64,000 bases of DNA from Pseudescherichia vulneris NBRC 102420 (lineage in GTDB: Bacteria > Pseudomonadota > Gammaproteobacteria > Enterobacterales > Enterobacteriaceae): contig NZ_BBMZ01000008.1 in NCBI RefSeq assembly GCF_000759795.1, positions 248,001-312,000 on the forward strand. Reading direction: 5' to 3'. Below, in pieces: positions 16,143-27,568 of the stretch. Within the stretch, counting starts at the first letter, position 1; each line of letters begins with the position of its first letter. The notes under the pieces were generated by a model that saw only the letters and a list, made by a program, of their open reading frames with translations, did no database searches and was not told the origin of the DNA. A program made the position numbers and the translations under genes.

Positions 16143-16801
16143 TAGAAATCAGCGGGCGCTTTAAAGGTCATGCTGGTGCCGTATGCGGGGTGCGTAATGG
16201 TCAACATCTCGGCGTGCAACTGCAGGCGGGGTGCCATCGCCAGCGCCTCGGGCGTGGCGTAGAAGCGGTCGCCCAGGATCGGGTGACCCAACGCCAGCAT
16301 ATGCACGCGCAGCTGGTGCGAGCGCCCGGTAATGGGCTTCAGCTGTACGCGGGCGGTGTTATCCGCCGCGTACTCCAGCACCGAATACTCGGTCTGCGCC
16401 GCCTTACCGGTCTCATGACACACCATCTGCTTCGGGCGGTTCGGCCAGTCGCAGATCAGCGGCAGATCGATCAGACCCTCCGCCTTTTCAGGATGCCCCC
16501 ACACGCGGGCCACGTACTGCTTCTTCGGCTCGCGCTCGCGGAACTGGCGCTTAAGCTCTCGCTCCGCGGCTTTGGTCAGGGCCACTACGATCACGCCGCT
16601 GGTGGCCATATCCAGACGATGCACCGACTCCGCCAGCGGATAGTCGCGCTGAATGCGCGTCATCACGCTGTCCTTGTGCTCGTCCAGCCTTCCAGGCACA
16701 GAGAGCAGGCCGCTCGGCTTGTTAACCACCATAATATGCTCGTCCTGGTATAACACGACCAGCCAGGGCGACTGCGGCGGATTGTAGGGCTCCATCAACA
16801 T
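16142..16801 (-). CDS. rluA: Dual-specificity rRNA/tRNA pseudouridine synthase RluA
   Basis: Makes pseudouridine 746 in 23S rRNA and 32 in several tRNAs; 219 residues as in K-12. The catalytic Asp is in the motif HRLDMATSG, preceded by IMVVNKPSGLLSVPG, and the C-terminal RluA block is PITGRSHQLRVHM with GHPILGDRFY. There is no S4 domain, which separates it from RluC and RluD. It lies 12 bp downstream of rapA on the same strand, as in K-12. Its 3' end abuts the yggN junction, whereas djlA flanks it in K-12. Confidence 0.96.
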   Translation of the reverse strand: MLMEPYNPPQSPWLVVLYQDEHIMVVNKPSGLLSVPGRLDEHKDSVMTRIQRDYPLAESVHRLDMATSGVIVVALTKAAERELKRQFREREPKKQYVARVWGHPEKAEGLIDLPLICDWPNRPKQMVCHETGKAAQTEYSVLEYAADNTARVQLKPITGRSHQLRVHMLALGHPILGDRFYATPEALAMAPRLQLHAEMLTITHPAYGTSMTFKAPADF

Positions 16802-16813
16802 AACGGGTTCCTG

Positions 16814-19720
16814 TTACTGGTGCGTAACGACAATAAGACGCAGCGCATCGAGACGCCAGCCCGCCTGAGCAAGGCTATCGAGCACCTGCTGACGGTTGCT
16901 CTCGATGGCGGCCAGCTCATCATCACGGATATTCGGGTTCACCGCCTTCAGCGCTTCCAGACGCGACAGCTCCGCCGAGAGACGTTCATCTGCCTCCTGG
17001 CGCGCCGCGGCAATCAGCGCCTTCGCCGCGCTCTCGATCTGTGCTTCACCCAGCTGCAGGATCGCGTGTACGTCCTGCTGCACCGCGTTCACCAGTTTGC
17101 TGCCGGTGTGGCGGTTAACCGCGCTCAGCTGGCGGTTGAAGGTTTCAAACTCCACCTGGGCGGCAAGGTTATTGCCGTTTTTATCCAGCAGCATACGCAC
17201 CGGCGTAGCAGGCAGGAAGCGGTTAAGCTGAAGCTGCTTCGGTGCCTGTGCCTCAACGACATAGATCAGCTCAAGCAGCAGGGTGCCCACCGGCAGCGCC
17301 TTGTTTTTCAGCAGCGAAATGGTGCTGCTGCCGGTATCGCCGGAGAGGATCAGATCCAGACCGTTGCGGATCAGTGGATGCTCCCAGGTTACAAACTGGG
17401 CATCTTCCCGCGACAGGGCCACGTCACGCTCAAAGGTAATGGTGCAGCCATCTTCCGGCAGGCCCGGGAAGTCCGGAACCAGCATGTGATCGGACGGGGT
17501 CAGCACGATCATGTTCTCACCGCGATCGTCCTGGTTGACGCCCACGATATCAAACAGGTTCATGGCAAAGCTAATCAGCCCGGTGTCATCATCCTGCTCT
17601 TCAATGCTCTCTGCCAGCGCCTGCGCTTTTTCACCGCCGTTGGAGTGGATCTCCAGCAGGCGATCGCGGCCTTGCTCCAGCTGGGCCTTCAGCGCCTCGT
17701 GCTGTTCGCGGCAGGTTTTGATCAGCTCGTCGAAGCCTTCGGTCTCTTCCGGCGCGGCGAGGTAGCCAATCAGATCGCTGTGCACCTGGTCGTAAATGGT
17801 ACGGCCGGTAGGGCAGGTATGCTCAAAGGCGTCGAGGCCTTCGTGGAACCAGCGCACCAGCACCGACTGGGCGGTCTTTTCCAGATAGGGAACGTGGATC
17901 TGAATGTCGTGCGCCTGGCCGATACGGTCCAGACGACCGATACGCTGCTCCAGCAGGTCCGGGTTAAACGGCAGATCGAACATCACCAGGTGGCTGGCGA
18001 ACTGGAAGTTACGCCCCTCGGAGCCGATCTCAGAGCAGAGCAGCACCTGCGCGCCGCTGTCCTCTTCGCCAAACCAGGCGGCGGCACGGTCGCGCTCAAC
18101 GATGGACATGCCTTCGTGGAACACGGCGGCACGGATGCCTTCCCGCTCGCGCAGCACCTGCTCCAGCTGGAGGGCGGTGGCAGCCTTGGCGCAGATCACC
18201 AGCACCTTCTGCGAACGGTGGCTGGTCAGGTAGCCCATCAGCCACTCCACGCGCGGGTCGAAGTTCCACCATGTGCCGGTGTCGCCCTCGAACTCCTGAT
18301 AGATCTGCTCCGGGTAGAGCATGTCGCGTGCGCGCTCTTCAGCGCTTTTGCGTGCCCCCATGATGCCGGAGACCTTGATGGCCGTCTGGTACTGGGTCGG
18401 TAGCGGCAGCTTGATGGTATGCAGCTCGCGTTTCGGGAAGCCCTTCACGCCGTTACGGGTGTTACGGAACAGGACGCGGCTGGTGCCATGGCGATCCATC
18501 AGCATGGAGACCAGCTCCTGGCGCGCGGCCTCTGCGCCGTCGCGATCGCTGTTAGCGGTTTGCAGCAGCGGTTCAATGTCCTGCTCACCAATCAGCTCGC
18601 TCAGGGTGTTCAGCTCGCTGTCGCTCAGATGCTTACCCGCCAGCAGCATGGCCACGGCATCGGCTACCGGGCGGTAGTTCTGCTGCTCTTCAACAAACTG
18701 CTCAAAGTCGTGGAAGCGGTTCGGATCCAGCAGGCGCAGACGGGCGAAGTGGCTCTCCAGGCCCAGCTGCTCCGGCGTCGCGGTCAGCAGTAGGACGCCC
18801 GGCACGCGCTCGGCCAGCTGTTCAATCGCCATGTACTCGCGGCTCGGTGCCTCTTCGCTCCACACCAGGTGGTGCGCTTCATCGACCACCAGCATGTCCC
18901 ACTCGGCATCGCACAGGTGCTCCAGGCGCTGCTTGCTGCGGCGCACGAAGTCCAGGGAGCAGATCACCAGCTGTTCGGTCTCAAACGGGTTATCGGCCTC
19001 GTGCTGCGCTTCCGCGTAGCGCTCGTCATCAAACAGCGCGAAGCGCAGGTTGAAGCGGCGCAGCATCTCCACCAGCCACTGGTGTTGCAGGGTCTCTGGC
19101 ACCACCACCAGCACGCGCTCTGCCGCACCGGCCAGCAGCTGCTGGTGCAGGATCATCCCCGCCTCGATGGTTTTACCCAGGCCAACTTCATCCGCCAGCA
19201 GCACGCGCGGCGCATGACGACGGCCCACGTCGTGGGCAATGTGCAGCTGATGCGGTATCAGGCTGGTGCGCTGGCCGCGCAGGCCGCTCCATGGCATCCG
19301 ATACTGCTCGCTCTGGTACTTACGCGCGCGGTAGCGCAGGGAGAAGCGATCCATACGGTCGATCTGCCCGGCGAACAGGCGGTCCTGCGGCTTGCTGAAC
19401 ACCAGCTTGCTGTCGAGCAGCACTTCACGCAGCGCCACGTCGGTCTCGCCGGTATCGAGGCGCGTGCCGGTGTAGGTCAGCAGACCGTTTTGCTCTTTTA
19501 CGTCATCAATGGTGAGCTGCCAGCCTTCGTGGCTGGTCACCGTATCGCCTGGATTAAACATTACGCGAGTAACCGGGGAGTCACTGCGGGAGTAGAGACG
19601 GTTCTCTCCGGTTGAGGAGAAGAGCAGCGTAACGGTACGCGCATCCATCGCCACAACGGTTCCCAGTCCGAGTTCGCTTTCTGTATCGCTGATCCAGCGT
19701 TGACCAAGTGTAAAAGGCAT
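16814..19720 (-). CDS. rapA: RNA polymerase-associated ATPase RapA (HepA)
   Basis: SWI2/SNF2-type ATPase that binds RNA polymerase and helps recycle it after termination; 968 residues, identical in length to K-12. Tudor-like N-terminal domains (about 1-107) are followed by the helicase core: Walker A in [14 protein letters not shown], Walker B DEAHHL, motif [11 protein letters not shown], and motifs V-VI in [12 protein letters not shown] and [12 protein letters not shown] long C-terminal region, ending in LRLIVVTHQ, follows. It probably forms a transcription unit with rluA. Confidence 0.98.
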   Translation of the reverse strand: MPFTLGQRWISDTESELGLGTVVAMDARTVTLLFSSTGENRLYSRSDSPVTRVMFNPGDTVTSHEGWQLTIDDVKEQNGLLTYTGTRLDTGETDVALREVLLDSKLVFSKPQDRLFAGQIDRMDRFSLRYRARKYQSEQYRMPWSGLRGQRTSLIPHQLHIAHDVGRRHAPRVLLADEVGLGKTIEAGMILHQQLLAGAAERVLVVVPETLQHQWLVEMLRRFNLRFALFDDERYAEAQHEADNPFETEQLVICSLDFVRRSKQRLEHLCDAEWDMLVVDEAHHLVWSEEAPSREYMAIEQLAERVPGVLLLTATPEQLGLESHFARLRLLDPNRFHDFEQFVEEQQNYRPVADAVAMLLAGKHLSDSELNTLSELIGEQDIEPLLQTANSDRDGAEAARQELVSMLMDRHGTSRVLFRNTRNGVKGFPKRELHTIKLPLPTQYQTAIKVSGIMGARKSAEERARDMLYPEQIYQEFEGDTGTWWNFDPRVEWLMGYLTSHRSQKVLVICAKAATALQLEQVLREREGIRAAVFHEGMSIVERDRAAAWFGEEDSGAQVLLCSEIGSEGRNFQFASHLVMFDLPFNPDLLEQRIGRLDRIGQAHDIQIHVPYLEKTAQSVLVRWFHEGLDAFEHTCPTGRTIYDQVHSDLIGYLAAPEETEGFDELIKTCREQHEALKAQLEQGRDRLLEIHSNGGEKAQALAESIEEQDDDTGLISFAMNLFDIVGVNQDDRGENMIVLTPSDHMLVPDFPGLPEDGCTITFERDVALSREDAQFVTWEHPLIRNGLDLILSGDTGSSTISLLKNKALPVGTLLLELIYVVEAQAPKQLQLNRFLPATPVRMLLDKNGNNLAAQVEFETFNRQLSAVNRHTGSKLVNAVQQDVHAILQLGEAQIESAAKALIAAARQEADERLSAELSRLEALKAVNPNIRDDELAAIESNRQQVLDSLAQAGWRLDALRLIVVTHQ

Positions 19721-19872
19721 AGTTATTCGGCTCTATATCTCAAATTGCAGGCAATAGTTAGACCACCGTCAGAGAGCGACAGCGCGTCAAAAATTGGGGC
19801 CAGGATTGGAAAGGGCGCTATGGTACTGGATGGCAACGCGTTCGTCACGTCTTCGTCATCATTCAAACCGCG

Positions 19873-22230
19873 CTAAAAGAGTCCCATCTGCCCCGTGACC
19901 AGTGTAGCAAAGTCATCGCCCATAAACGGCAGGATGCCCTCCGCCACCGGCTGTAGCTGGCGAGTTAAGTAGTGATCGTAGTCCAGCGGCGACTGCTGGT
20001 AGTCCACCGGCTCGGGGCCGTGGGTGGTCCAGACGTACTTAATTGTGCCCCGCTTTTGATACTGCAACGCCCGGCCGCGCTTCTGGTTCTGCTCATCCGC
20101 CAGCCTCGCCGCCCGCACGTGGGGTGGCACGTTGCGCTGGTACTCCGCCAGAGGGCGACGCAGGCGCTTGCGATAGACCAGCTGGTTATCCAGTTCGCCC
20201 GCCATCAGTTGGGCAATGGTTTCGCGGATGTAATCCTGATATGGCTCGCGGCGAAAAATGCGCAGGTAGAGCGCCTGCTGGAACGTCTGCGCCAGCGGCG
20301 TCCAGTCGGTGCGCACCGTCTCCAGACCCTTAAAGACCATGCGCTGGCTGTCACCCTCCTGAATCAGCCCGGCGTAGCGCTTCTTGCTGCCGGTATCCGC
20401 CCCGCGAATGGTTGGCATCAGGAAGCGGCTGAAGTGGGTCTCAAACTCCAGCTCCAGCGTGCTGGTTAACCCCTTGCTGGCAAGATGTTCCCGCCACCAG
20501 TCGTTGACCAGCACCACCAGCGCCTGGCCGATGCGGGCGGCCTCCTCTTCACTGTGGGCGTGCTTCAGCCAGACGAAGGTCGAGTCCGTGTCGCCGTAGA
20601 TCACCTCATAGCCCTGGGACTCAATCAGCGTTTTAGTCTGACGCATGATCTCATGTCCGCGCATGGTGATCGACGACGCCAGCCGGGGATCGAAGAAGCG
20701 GCAGGCGCTGGTGCCCAGCACGCCGTAGAAGGCGTTCATGATGATCTTCAGCGCCTGGGAGAGGGGCTTGTTACCCTGACGTTTGGCCTCGTCGCGGCCG
20801 TGCCAGATCTGGCCGACGATCTCCGGCAGGCAGTGCTTCTCACGGGAGAACCACGCTCCGAGAAAGCCTTCGCTGCTGTGGGTTTCATCCGGCTGCGCCA
20901 TGCCTTCAATCAGCCCCACCGGATCAATCAGAAAGGTGCGGATGATCGACGGGTAGAGGCTTTTATAGTCCAGCACCAGCACCGAGTCATACAGGCCAGG
21001 GGTGGAGTCCATCACGTAGCCGCCGGGGCTGGCCTGCGGCGGCACGTCACCGAGATTGGGGGCCACGTAGCCCGCCCGGTGCATGCGTGGAAAATAGAGA
21101 TGGCTGAAGGCCGCTACCGACCCGCCATGGCGATCGGCGGGCAGGCCGTTGACCGAGGCGCGCTCCAGCAGGAAGGGCATGATGGCGGTCTTATGGAAGA
21201 TGCGCGTCACCAGCTCGCAGTCCTTTAGGTTGTAGGTGGCAAGGGCGGGCTTATCTTCGTTAAAGCGCCGCTCGATCTCGTCCATTCTGTCCCAGGGATT
21301 ATCGATCGACTTGCCTTCCCCGAGCAGCTCCCGCGCTACCGCTTCGAGGGAGAATGACGGGAAGTTCCAGAACGCGGACTTCAGGGCGTCGATGCCATCG
21401 ATAATCAGCCGGCCCGCCATCTGCGCAAAGAAGACGCCGTTCTTAAAGCCGTGCTCGCGCCACTCCAGCTCGCTGTTGCCACGCCCCAACCGCAGCGGGA
21501 CGCCGTAGCGCTCGGCGTGCTTTTGCAGCATCCGCAGATCGAACTGCACCACGTTCCAGCCGATCAGCACGTCCGGATCGTGGGTGGCAAACCAGGCGTT
21601 GAGCTTCTCCAGCAGTTGCCGACGGCTGGCAACGTACTCCAGATGGAAGTCGAGGCCCGAGGCGTCGCCATTTTCCGGCCCGAGCATATAGACCGTGCGC
21701 TGCCCGCACCCCTCCAGGCCAATGCAGTACAGCTCGCCGTGGCGGGTAGTTTCGATATCCAGCGACACCCACTTCAGCGGTGGGCGATAGTGCGGGCTGG
21801 GCTTCAGGCGCGTATTCACCAGCTCGCCGTCGCGCGCCTCGCCGCTGACCCATACCGGGGCGGTGATAAAGCGTTCCATCAGGAAACGTTCAGGCGGGCG
21901 GATGTCGGCTTCATAAAGCGTTACGCCGCCCTCGCGGAGCAGCTTCTCATAGCGCATCAGCTGACGATGGGCGCGACAGTAGAGGCCGTGCACCGGCTGG
22001 CGGCTGAAGTCTTTCAGCTCAAGCGGCGTCAGGCGGTAGTGGCTTTCACCCGCAAGGATCCGCTGCGCCTGAGGCACCTGCGCCGAGGGGATAAACGCCA
22101 CCGACTCCTGCACGGGCAGCACCACCCGCAGCGGGCCTTCGTCGGTGGCCAGCCAGAACGCGATCTCGGTGCCTTGAGGGGTATCCCGCCAGTGCCGGGT
22201 CAGTAAAAAGCCTTCTTGCGCCTGCGCCAC
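19873..22230 (-). CDS. polB: DNA polymerase II
   Basis: Family B polymerase for replication restart and translesion synthesis; 785 residues (K-12: 783). The 3'-5' exonuclease motifs include [11 protein letters not shown] and [16 protein letters not shown]. The polymerase motifs are [13 protein letters not shown] (motif A), [13 protein letters not shown] (motif B) and YGDTDSTFV (motif C), with KKRYAGL downstream. The C-terminus ends TGQMGLF, a likely beta-clamp-binding QxxLF-type motif. SOS control is indicated by a near-consensus LexA box 58 bp upstream (22288-22303). It lies downstream of araBAD in the same orientation, separated by a hairpin. Confidence 0.97.
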   Translation of the reverse strand: MAQAQEGFLLTRHWRDTPQGTEIAFWLATDEGPLRVVLPVQESVAFIPSAQVPQAQRILAGESHYRLTPLELKDFSRQPVHGLYCRAHRQLMRYEKLLREGGVTLYEADIRPPERFLMERFITAPVWVSGEARDGELVNTRLKPSPHYRPPLKWVSLDIETTRHGELYCIGLEGCGQRTVYMLGPENGDASGLDFHLEYVASRRQLLEKLNAWFATHDPDVLIGWNVVQFDLRMLQKHAERYGVPLRLGRGNSELEWREHGFKNGVFFAQMAGRLIIDGIDALKSAFWNFPSFSLEAVARELLGEGKSIDNPWDRMDEIERRFNEDKPALATYNLKDCELVTRIFHKTAIMPFLLERASVNGLPADRHGGSVAAFSHLYFPRMHRAGYVAPNLGDVPPQASPGGYVMDSTPGLYDSVLVLDYKSLYPSIIRTFLIDPVGLIEGMAQPDETHSSEGFLGAWFSREKHCLPEIVGQIWHGRDEAKRQGNKPLSQALKIIMNAFYGVLGTSACRFFDPRLASSITMRGHEIMRQTKTLIESQGYEVIYGDTDSTFVWLKHAHSEEEAARIGQALVVLVNDWWREHLASKGLTSTLELEFETHFSRFLMPTIRGADTGSKKRYAGLIQEGDSQRMVFKGLETVRTDWTPLAQTFQQALYLRIFRREPYQDYIRETIAQLMAGELDNQLVYRKRLRRPLAEYQRNVPPHVRAARLADEQNQKRGRALQYQKRGTIKYVWTTHGPEPVDYQQSPLDYDHYLTRQLQPVAEGILPFMGDDFATLVTGQMGLF

Positions 22231-22239
22231 GCTCTCTTC

Positions 22240-22276
22240 TCATAAAATAAAACCAGGCGTTATTATAGCCTGGTTT
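22240..22276 (-). terminator. araBAD terminator in the polB leader
   Basis: Arms 22250-22258 and 22268-22276 form a perfect 9-bp stem. On the minus strand the T-rich TTTTATTTTATG follows. The 9-base loop contains TATAAT (ATTATA at 22262-22267 on the plus strand), a possible polB -10 element, so terminator and promoter share the same DNA. Confidence 0.7.
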
Positions 22277-22287
22277 CACTGTTTTAG

Positions 22288-22303
22288 CTGGGTTTTTATA
22301 CAG
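22288..22303 (-). promoter_or_regulatory. LexA box of polB
   Basis: The minus strand reads CTGT-ATAAAAAC-CCAG, one base off the CTGT-N8-ACAG core and close to the K-12 polB (dinA) box as I recall it. It lies two bases beyond the araD stop and 58 bp before polB. Confidence 0.65.
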
Positions 22304-22305
22304 TT

Positions 22306-23001
22306 CTACTGTCCGTAATAGGCCTTCGCCCCGTGCTTGCGTAGGTAGTGTTTATCCAGCAGCGTCTGCTGCATGGCTGGCAGATCCGGGGTGAGCTGGC
22401 GGCAGAAGATACCCATGTAGGCGACCTCTTCCAGCACGATGGCGTTATGCACCGCATCGTCAGCATTTTTGCCCCAGGCAAAGGGACCGTGGGAGTGCAC
22501 CAGCACGCCAGGCATCTGGGCGGCGTCGATCCCTTGGGTGTTAAAGGTTTCGACGATCACCTGACCGGTCTCCCACTCATACTCGCCGTTGATCTCGGCA
22601 TCGGTCATCTTGCGGGTGCAGGGAATAGGGCCGTAGAAGTAGTCGGCGTGGGTGGTGCCTGTCGCCGGAATGGACTGTCCCGCCTGCGCCCAGATGGTAG
22701 CGTGGCGCGAGTGGGTATGCACAATCCCGCCGATGGTGGGGAAAGCCTGATAGAGCAGGCGGTGGGTCGGGGTATCGGAAGAGGGTTTTTTCGTCCCCTC
22801 GACCACCTCGCCGGTTTCGATACTCACCACCACCATATCCTCTGCCGTCATTACGCCATAGTCGACGCCGGAGGGTTTGATGACAAACACGCCGCGTTCG
22901 CGATCGACGGCGCTGACGTTGCCCCAGGTGAGGGTGACCAGATTATGTTTCGGTAGCGCCAGGTTGGCTTCCAGCACCTGACGTTTGAGATCTTCAAGCA
23001 T
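22306..23001 (-). CDS. araD: L-ribulose-5-phosphate 4-epimerase
   Basis: Zinc-dependent epimerase that makes D-xylulose 5-phosphate, the last step of arabinose catabolism; 231 residues as in K-12. Shows [21 protein letters not shown], the phosphate-site SSDTPTHR, the zinc ligands His-x-His in [13 protein letters not shown] and a third His in [12 protein letters not shown]. The start at 23001 gives [14 protein letters not shown]. Third gene of araBAD, separated from araA by a REP element. Confidence 0.97.
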   Translation of the reverse strand: MLEDLKRQVLEANLALPKHNLVTLTWGNVSAVDRERGVFVIKPSGVDYGVMTAEDMVVVSIETGEVVEGTKKPSSDTPTHRLLYQAFPTIGGIVHTHSRHATIWAQAGQSIPATGTTHADYFYGPIPCTRKMTDAEINGEYEWETGQVIVETFNTQGIDAAQMPGVLVHSHGPFAWGKNADDAVHNAIVLEEVAYMGIFCRQLTPDLPAMQQTLLDKHYLRKHGAKAYYGQ

Positions 23002-23017
23002 AGTTATCTCCACGTAG

Positions 23018-23043
23018 GCCCGGTAAGCGCAGCGCCACCGGGC
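23018..23043. repeat. REP element between araA and araD
   Basis: Arms GCCCGGT and ACCGGGC around AAGCGCAGCGCC. As in K-12, a REP lies between araA and araD, where such hairpins can stabilise the upstream message. Confidence 0.8.
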
Positions 23044-23052
23044 GTTACGGAC

Positions 23053-24555
23053 TTAACGTTTTGACCCGTAATAGACTTCGTTCCAGCGCAGCGCATCTTT
23101 GAACGCTGGCAGGCGGGTGTCGTTGTCGATCACCGCCAGCTCAATGTCGTGCAGCTCGGCAAACTGGCGCATATCGCTGAGATCCAGCGCGTGGCTGAAG
23201 ACGGTGTGATGCGCGCCCCCGGCAACGATCCACGCCTCGGTGGCGGTAGGCAGATCCGGCTGGGCTTTCCACAGCGCGTTGGCGACCGGCAGCTTCGGCA
23301 GCTGGTGCGGCGTCTCGACGGAATCAACGCAGTTCACCAGCAGGCGGAAACGATCCCCGAGATCGATCAGGCTGGCGTTGATCGCCGGGCCGGTTTTGGT
23401 AGAGAAGATCAGGCGGGCCGGATCGGCTTTACCGCCGATGCCGAGGTACTGCACGTCGAGGATCGGTTTCTCATCCAGGGCGATGGTCGGACACACTTCC
23501 AGCATATGGGAGCCAAGCACCAGGTCGTTGCCGTCCTCAAAGTGGTAGGTGTAGTCCTCCATAAAGGAGGTGCCGCCCTGTAGACCGGTCGACATCACCT
23601 TCATGATGCGAAGCAGGGCGGCGGTTTTCCAGTCGCCTTCGCCCGCAAAGCCGTAGCCCTGCTGCATCAGGCGCTGCACGGCGAGGCCCGGGAGCTGTTT
23701 CAGGCCGTGCAGATCTTCAAAGGTGGTGGTGAAGGCGTGGAAGCCGCCTTGCTCAAGGAAGCGCTTCATGCCTAGTTCGATGCGGGCCGCGTCAATCACG
23801 TTCTGGCGTTTATCGCCGTTAACCTGTGCGGCAGCGGTCAGGCGGTAGCTGCTCTCATACTCGTCCACCAGCGCGCTGATATCGCCTTCGCTGATGTCGT
23901 TAACCACCTGCACCAGATCGCCCACCGCCCAGGTATTCACCGAGAAGCCGAACTTGATCTGTGCTGCCACTTTATCGCCGTCGGTAACCGCAACTTCACG
24001 CATGTTGTCGCCGAAACGGCACACTTTAAGATGGCGGGTATCCTGTTTGGAAACCGCGTGGCGCATCCACGCCCCGATGCGCTGCTGGGCTTTACGATCC
24101 TGCCAGTGGCCGGTTACCACGCTGTGTTGCTGACGCATCCGCGCACCAATGAAGCCGAACTCGCGGCCGCCGTGCGCGGTCTGGTTCAGGTTCATAAAGT
24201 CCATGTCGATGCTGTCCCACGGCAGGGAGGCGTTGAACTGGGTATGGAACTGCAGCAGCGGCTTGTTCAGGATGGTCAGGCCGTTGATCCACATTTTGGC
24301 CGGGGAGAAGGTGTGCAGCCACACCACCAGGCCCGCACACTTGTCGTCGTAGTTGGCGTCGCGGCAGATCGCGGTGATCTCATCCGGCGAGGTGCCGAGC
24401 GGCTTCAGTACCAGCTTGCAGGGCAGTTTAGCTTCGCCGTTCAGCGCGTTCACGACCTGCTCAGCGTGCTGCGTAACCTGGCGCAGGGTCTCCGGGCCAT
24501 AGAGATGCTGGCTGCCAATCACAAACCATACTTCGTAGTTATCAAAAATAGTCAT
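23053..24555 (-). CDS. araA: L-arabinose isomerase
   Basis: Converts L-arabinose to L-ribulose using Mn2+; 500 residues as in K-12. Visible blocks are [17 protein letters not shown] at the N-terminus, [31 protein letters not shown], the metal and active-site region with [13 protein letters not shown] and [12 protein letters not shown], and [14 protein letters not shown] near the C-terminus. It lies 10 bp after araB, so the two are cotranscribed from P-BAD. Confidence 0.98.
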   Translation of the reverse strand: MTIFDNYEVWFVIGSQHLYGPETLRQVTQHAEQVVNALNGEAKLPCKLVLKPLGTSPDEITAICRDANYDDKCAGLVVWLHTFSPAKMWINGLTILNKPLLQFHTQFNASLPWDSIDMDFMNLNQTAHGGREFGFIGARMRQQHSVVTGHWQDRKAQQRIGAWMRHAVSKQDTRHLKVCRFGDNMREVAVTDGDKVAAQIKFGFSVNTWAVGDLVQVVNDISEGDISALVDEYESSYRLTAAAQVNGDKRQNVIDAARIELGMKRFLEQGGFHAFTTTFEDLHGLKQLPGLAVQRLMQQGYGFAGEGDWKTAALLRIMKVMSTGLQGGTSFMEDYTYHFEDGNDLVLGSHMLEVCPTIALDEKPILDVQYLGIGGKADPARLIFSTKTGPAINASLIDLGDRFRLLVNCVDSVETPHQLPKLPVANALWKAQPDLPTATEAWIVAGGAHHTVFSHALDLSDMRQFAELHDIELAVIDNDTRLPAFKDALRWNEVYYGSKR

Positions 24556-24565
24556 TATCGTGTCC

Positions 24566-26260
24566 TTAATGAGTCAGAGCGGCCTGCGACGCTGGCGCGG
24601 CTGAAGGGAGATAGTGTTGCTCGGCGCTGGCCGCCCAGTGCTGGTAGCGGCGATAGAGCTGTTCAAAGCGTTGCGCCTGAGCGGGAGCAGGCTGGAGCGT
24701 GTTTTCGACGGCGCTGGCCATGTGGCGCTGTGCGGTCGGGATATCCGGATGATCCCCTGCGGCGACGGCGGCGAAGATGGCCGCGCCCAGGGCGCAGCAC
24801 TGATCGGAGGCGACGATCTGCAGCGGGCGGTTGAGCACGTCGCAGCAGGCCTGCATGATCACCCGGTTCTTACGGGCGATACCGCCGAGAGCCATCACGT
24901 TGTTGACCGCGATCCCCTGTTCGGTAAAGCACTCCATAATGGCGCGTGCGCCGAAGGCGGTGGCGGCAATCAGTCCGCCAAACAGCAGCGGCGCGTCGGT
25001 AGCAAGGTTAAGGTCGGTGATCACTCCCTTCAGACGCTGGTTAGCGTTAGGGGTGCGGCGACCGTTAAACCAGTCGAGGATCACCGGGAGGTGATCGAGA
25101 GAAGGATTATCCGCCCAGGCCTGGGTCAGGGCGGGCAGCAGCTGTTTCTGGCTCGCCTGGATCCGGGATTTTAGCTCTGGATGCTGGAGCGCAAGCTGCT
25201 CAAGCGGCCAGCCGAGGATGCGGCCAAACCAGGCGTAGATATCGCCGAAGGCCGACTGTCCGGCTTCAAGGCCGATAAAGTCCGGGACCACGCTGCCGTC
25301 AACCTGGCCGCAGATGCCTTTCACCGCACGATCGCCAACGCTGGGCTTATCGGCAATCAGAATGTCGCAGGTTGAGGTGCCGATCACTTTTACCAGCGTG
25401 TTCGGCTGCGCCCCTGCGCCCACTGCGCCCATATGGCAGTCGAATGCGCCCCCGGCAATCACCACTTTTTCCGACAGGCCCAGACGCTGGGCCCACTCCG
25501 GGCTCAGGTTGCCCACCGGCAGATCGGCGGTATAGGTTTCGGTAAACATCGGCCAGGCCAGATGCTTGTTGATGGTGGGATCCAGCTCGTCAAAGAAGCT
25601 GGCCGGAGGCAGACCACCCCAGCTTTCATGCCAGAGGGATTTGTGTCCGGCGCTACAGCGCCCGCGGCGGATATCCTGCGGGCGGACGGTGTTGGAGAGC
25701 AGGGCGGGAACCCAGTCGCACAGTTCGATCCACGAGGTGGCGGCCTGGGCGACGGCGGCATCCTGGCGGGTGACGTGCAGGATCTTGGCCCAGAACCACT
25801 CGCTAGAGTAGATCCCGCCGATATAGCGTGAGTAGTCGGTTTTGCCCGGCTGGTGACAGAGGCGGGTGATGGCCTCGGCTTCCTCTACCGCCGTGTGATC
25901 TTTCCAGAGCACGAACATGGCGTTGGGGTTGTCGGCAAACTCCGGGCGCAGCGCCAGCACGCGCCCCTCGGCGTCAATGGGGGCTGGCGTCGAACCGGTG
26001 CTGTCCACGCCGATACCGCTCACCTGCTCGCGCTGATCAGGGCTTAGCTGGACCAGCACGCTTTTGATTGCCGCTTCCATCGACTCGATATAGTCGCGTG
26101 GGTGATGGCGAAACTGATTCCGCGGAGCGTCGCAATAACGCCCCTCCTGCCAGCGCGGATACCACTCCACGCTGGTGGCGATCTCTGTCCCGTGCTCGCA
26201 GTCTACTGCCAGGGCGCGTACCGAGTCGCTGCCAAAATCGAGGCCAATTGCAATTGCCAT
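24566..26260 (-). CDS. araB: L-ribulokinase
   Basis: Phosphorylates L-ribulose with ATP; 564 residues (K-12: 566), FGGY carbohydrate kinase family. The N-terminal phosphate loop is [17 protein letters not shown]. Further landmarks are [37 protein letters not shown] and the FGGY-type [16 protein letters not shown] 26260 gives the conserved [12 protein letters not shown]; an in-frame codon 18 positions upstream lies in the promoter leader and is rejected. First gene of araBAD under AraC and CRP. Confidence 0.98.
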   Translation of the reverse strand: MAIAIGLDFGSDSVRALAVDCEHGTEIATSVEWYPRWQEGRYCDAPRNQFRHHPRDYIESMEAAIKSVLVQLSPDQREQVSGIGVDSTGSTPAPIDAEGRVLALRPEFADNPNAMFVLWKDHTAVEEAEAITRLCHQPGKTDYSRYIGGIYSSEWFWAKILHVTRQDAAVAQAATSWIELCDWVPALLSNTVRPQDIRRGRCSAGHKSLWHESWGGLPPASFFDELDPTINKHLAWPMFTETYTADLPVGNLSPEWAQRLGLSEKVVIAGGAFDCHMGAVGAGAQPNTLVKVIGTSTCDILIADKPSVGDRAVKGICGQVDGSVVPDFIGLEAGQSAFGDIYAWFGRILGWPLEQLALQHPELKSRIQASQKQLLPALTQAWADNPSLDHLPVILDWFNGRRTPNANQRLKGVITDLNLATDAPLLFGGLIAATAFGARAIMECFTEQGIAVNNVMALGGIARKNRVIMQACCDVLNRPLQIVASDQCCALGAAIFAAVAAGDHPDIPTAQRHMASAVENTLQPAPAQAQRFEQLYRRYQHWAASAEQHYLPSAAPASQAALTH

Positions 26261-26294
26261 CGTCTTACTCCATCCAAAATAACCGTATGGAGAA

Positions 26295-26324
26295 ACATTA
26301 GAGACAGGGGCCAAAAAGCGTCAG
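26295..26324 (-). promoter_or_regulatory. araBAD promoter
   Basis: On the minus strand, -35 CTGACG (26324-26319) and -10 TAATGT (26300-26295) with an 18-base spacer, matching the K-12 layout CTGACG-N18-TACTGT. The poor -35 reflects dependence on AraC. Confidence 0.8.
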
Positions 26325-26357
26325 GCAGGATCCGCTAATCTTATGGATAAAAATGCT
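26321..26357 (-). promoter_or_regulatory. AraC half-sites araI1 and araI2
   Basis: araI1 is at 26342-26357 (minus AGCATTTTTATCCATA, identical to K-12 as I recall it). araI2 is at 26321-26336 (minus AGCGGATCCTGCCTGA, one base different). The direct-repeat spacing of 21 bp is that of the AraC activating site, and araI2 overlaps the -35 box. Confidence 0.85.
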
Positions 26358-26371
26358 GTGGCAGCAGAAAG

Positions 26372-26387
26372 TGTGACTCACTGCAAA
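26372..26387 (+). promoter_or_regulatory. CRP site between araI and araO1
   Basis: TGTGA at 26372-26376, six bases, then GCAAA: a strong left half and a weak right half, in the K-12 position beside araI1. It would serve both P-BAD and the araC promoter. Confidence 0.7.
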
Positions 26388-26412
26388 TATTCAATGTGGA
26401 CATTTCTGCCGG

Positions 26413-26445
26413 GTTTATAGACACTTTTGTTACCCCTTTTTATCG
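26413..26445 (+). promoter_or_regulatory. araO1 region overlapping the araC promoter
   Basis: The sequence from TTTATAGACACTTTTGTTAC onward closely follows the K-12 araO1 pair of half-sites, through which AraC represses its own gene. Confidence 0.6.
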
Positions 26446-26548
26446 GTGTAGATTAGTCAAAACGGGGAAAGTGCTTTTATCTGGCGGGGTTGTCACGCTG
26501 CGGTTTTTGTATCCGGTTCACCAGGGCCGCCGCGTGGCGAAATAAAAC

Positions 26549-26570
26549 CCAATATGGACAAATGGTTTCC
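26549..26570 (+). promoter_or_regulatory. araO2 looping operator
   Basis: CCAATATGGACAAATGG with GTTTCC following is close to K-12 araO2 and lies about 190-200 bp from araI1, inside the araC leader, as required for the repression loop. Confidence 0.7.
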
Positions 26571-26597
26571 TTGACCACTACCTGGAGCGCGCTGTTT

Positions 26598-27443
26598 ATG
26601 GCTGAATTACAAACCGATCCTCTGCTGCCCGGCTACTCGTTTAATGCCCATCTCGTGGCCGGGCTGACGCCTATTGAGGCTGACGGCTACCTCGATTTCT
26701 TTGTCGATCGCCCGCTAGGGATGAAGGGCTACATTCTTAACCTGACGGTGCGGGGAGAGGGGATCGTCAACAACAACGGACGGCAGTTTGTCTGCCGCCC
26801 CGGCGATATCCTGCTTTTCCCCCCTGGCGAGGTGCACCACTATGGCCGTCACCCTGAGGCGCGGGAGTGGTATCACCAGTGGGTCTACTTCCGGCCGCGT
26901 GCTTACTGGCATGAGTGGCTAACGTGGCCGACGCTTTTTGCCCAGACCGGCTATTTCCGGCCTGACGACGTCCATCAGTCCAGCTTTAGCGAGCTGTTTG
27001 CCCAGATCATCAGCGCAGGGCAGCGCGGCGGGCGCTACAGCGAGCTGCTGGCGATCAACCTGCTGGAGCAGGTGCTGCTCAGGCGCATGGATGCGATCAA
27101 CGAATCGCTGCATCCACCGCTGGATAACCGGGTGCGCGACGCCTGCCAGTACATCAGCGATCACCTGGCGGATAACCACTTCGACATCGCTGGCGTGGCG
27201 CAGCACGTCTGCCTGTCGCCGTCGCGGCTGTCGCACCTCTTCCGTCAGCAGCTGGGGGTTAGCGTGCTTAGCTGGCGCGAGGATCAGCGCATCAGCCAGG
27301 CCAAGCTGCTGCTCAGCACCACGCGGATGCCCATCGCCAGCGTCGGGCGCAACGTCGGCTTTGAGGATCAGCTCTACTTCTCCCGCGTGTTCAAAAAATG
27401 TACCGGAGCCAGCCCGAGCGAGTTCCGCGCCGGGTGTGAATAA
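26598..27443 (+). CDS. araC: Arabinose operon regulator AraC
   Basis: Activates araBAD with arabinose and represses by looping without it. A cupin-type arabinose-binding and dimerisation domain (about 10-170, with the arm [11 protein letters not shown] and [17 protein letters not shown]) is linked to two helix-turn-helix motifs ([22 protein letters not shown] region, and [19 protein letters not shown]). ATG 26598 gives the family N-terminus; the open frame extends 36 codons upstream through araO2. It has 281 residues, ending FRAGCE, whereas K-12 AraC has 292, so the dispensable C-terminal tail is shorter. Divergent from araB. Confidence 0.97.
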   Translation: MAELQTDPLLPGYSFNAHLVAGLTPIEADGYLDFFVDRPLGMKGYILNLTVRGEGIVNNNGRQFVCRPGDILLFPPGEVHHYGRHPEAREWYHQWVYFRPRAYWHEWLTWPTLFAQTGYFRPDDVHQSSFSELFAQIISAGQRGGRYSELLAINLLEQVLLRRMDAINESLHPPLDNRVRDACQYISDHLADNHFDIAGVAQHVCLSPSRLSHLFRQQLGVSVLSWREDQRISQAKLLLSTTRMPIASVGRNVGFEDQLYFSRVFKKCTGASPSEFRAGCE

Positions 27444-27568
27444 CGTAAAGAAACGAAATGCCGCCGCCGAGGTCTGATACAACCAGTAAACTAATCGGAC
27501 AATTGCAGGCTTGACGAGGCGCTACCGGCTCAGGAGAATCCCTGCTTCGTCACTAAAACGGACAGCGT

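Noticed and set aside
16820..18403. 527-codon open frame on the plus strand opposite rapA
   Set aside because: Shadow frame rich in His, Gln and Arg, typical of antisense reading of GC-rich genes; rapA matches its family over its whole length.
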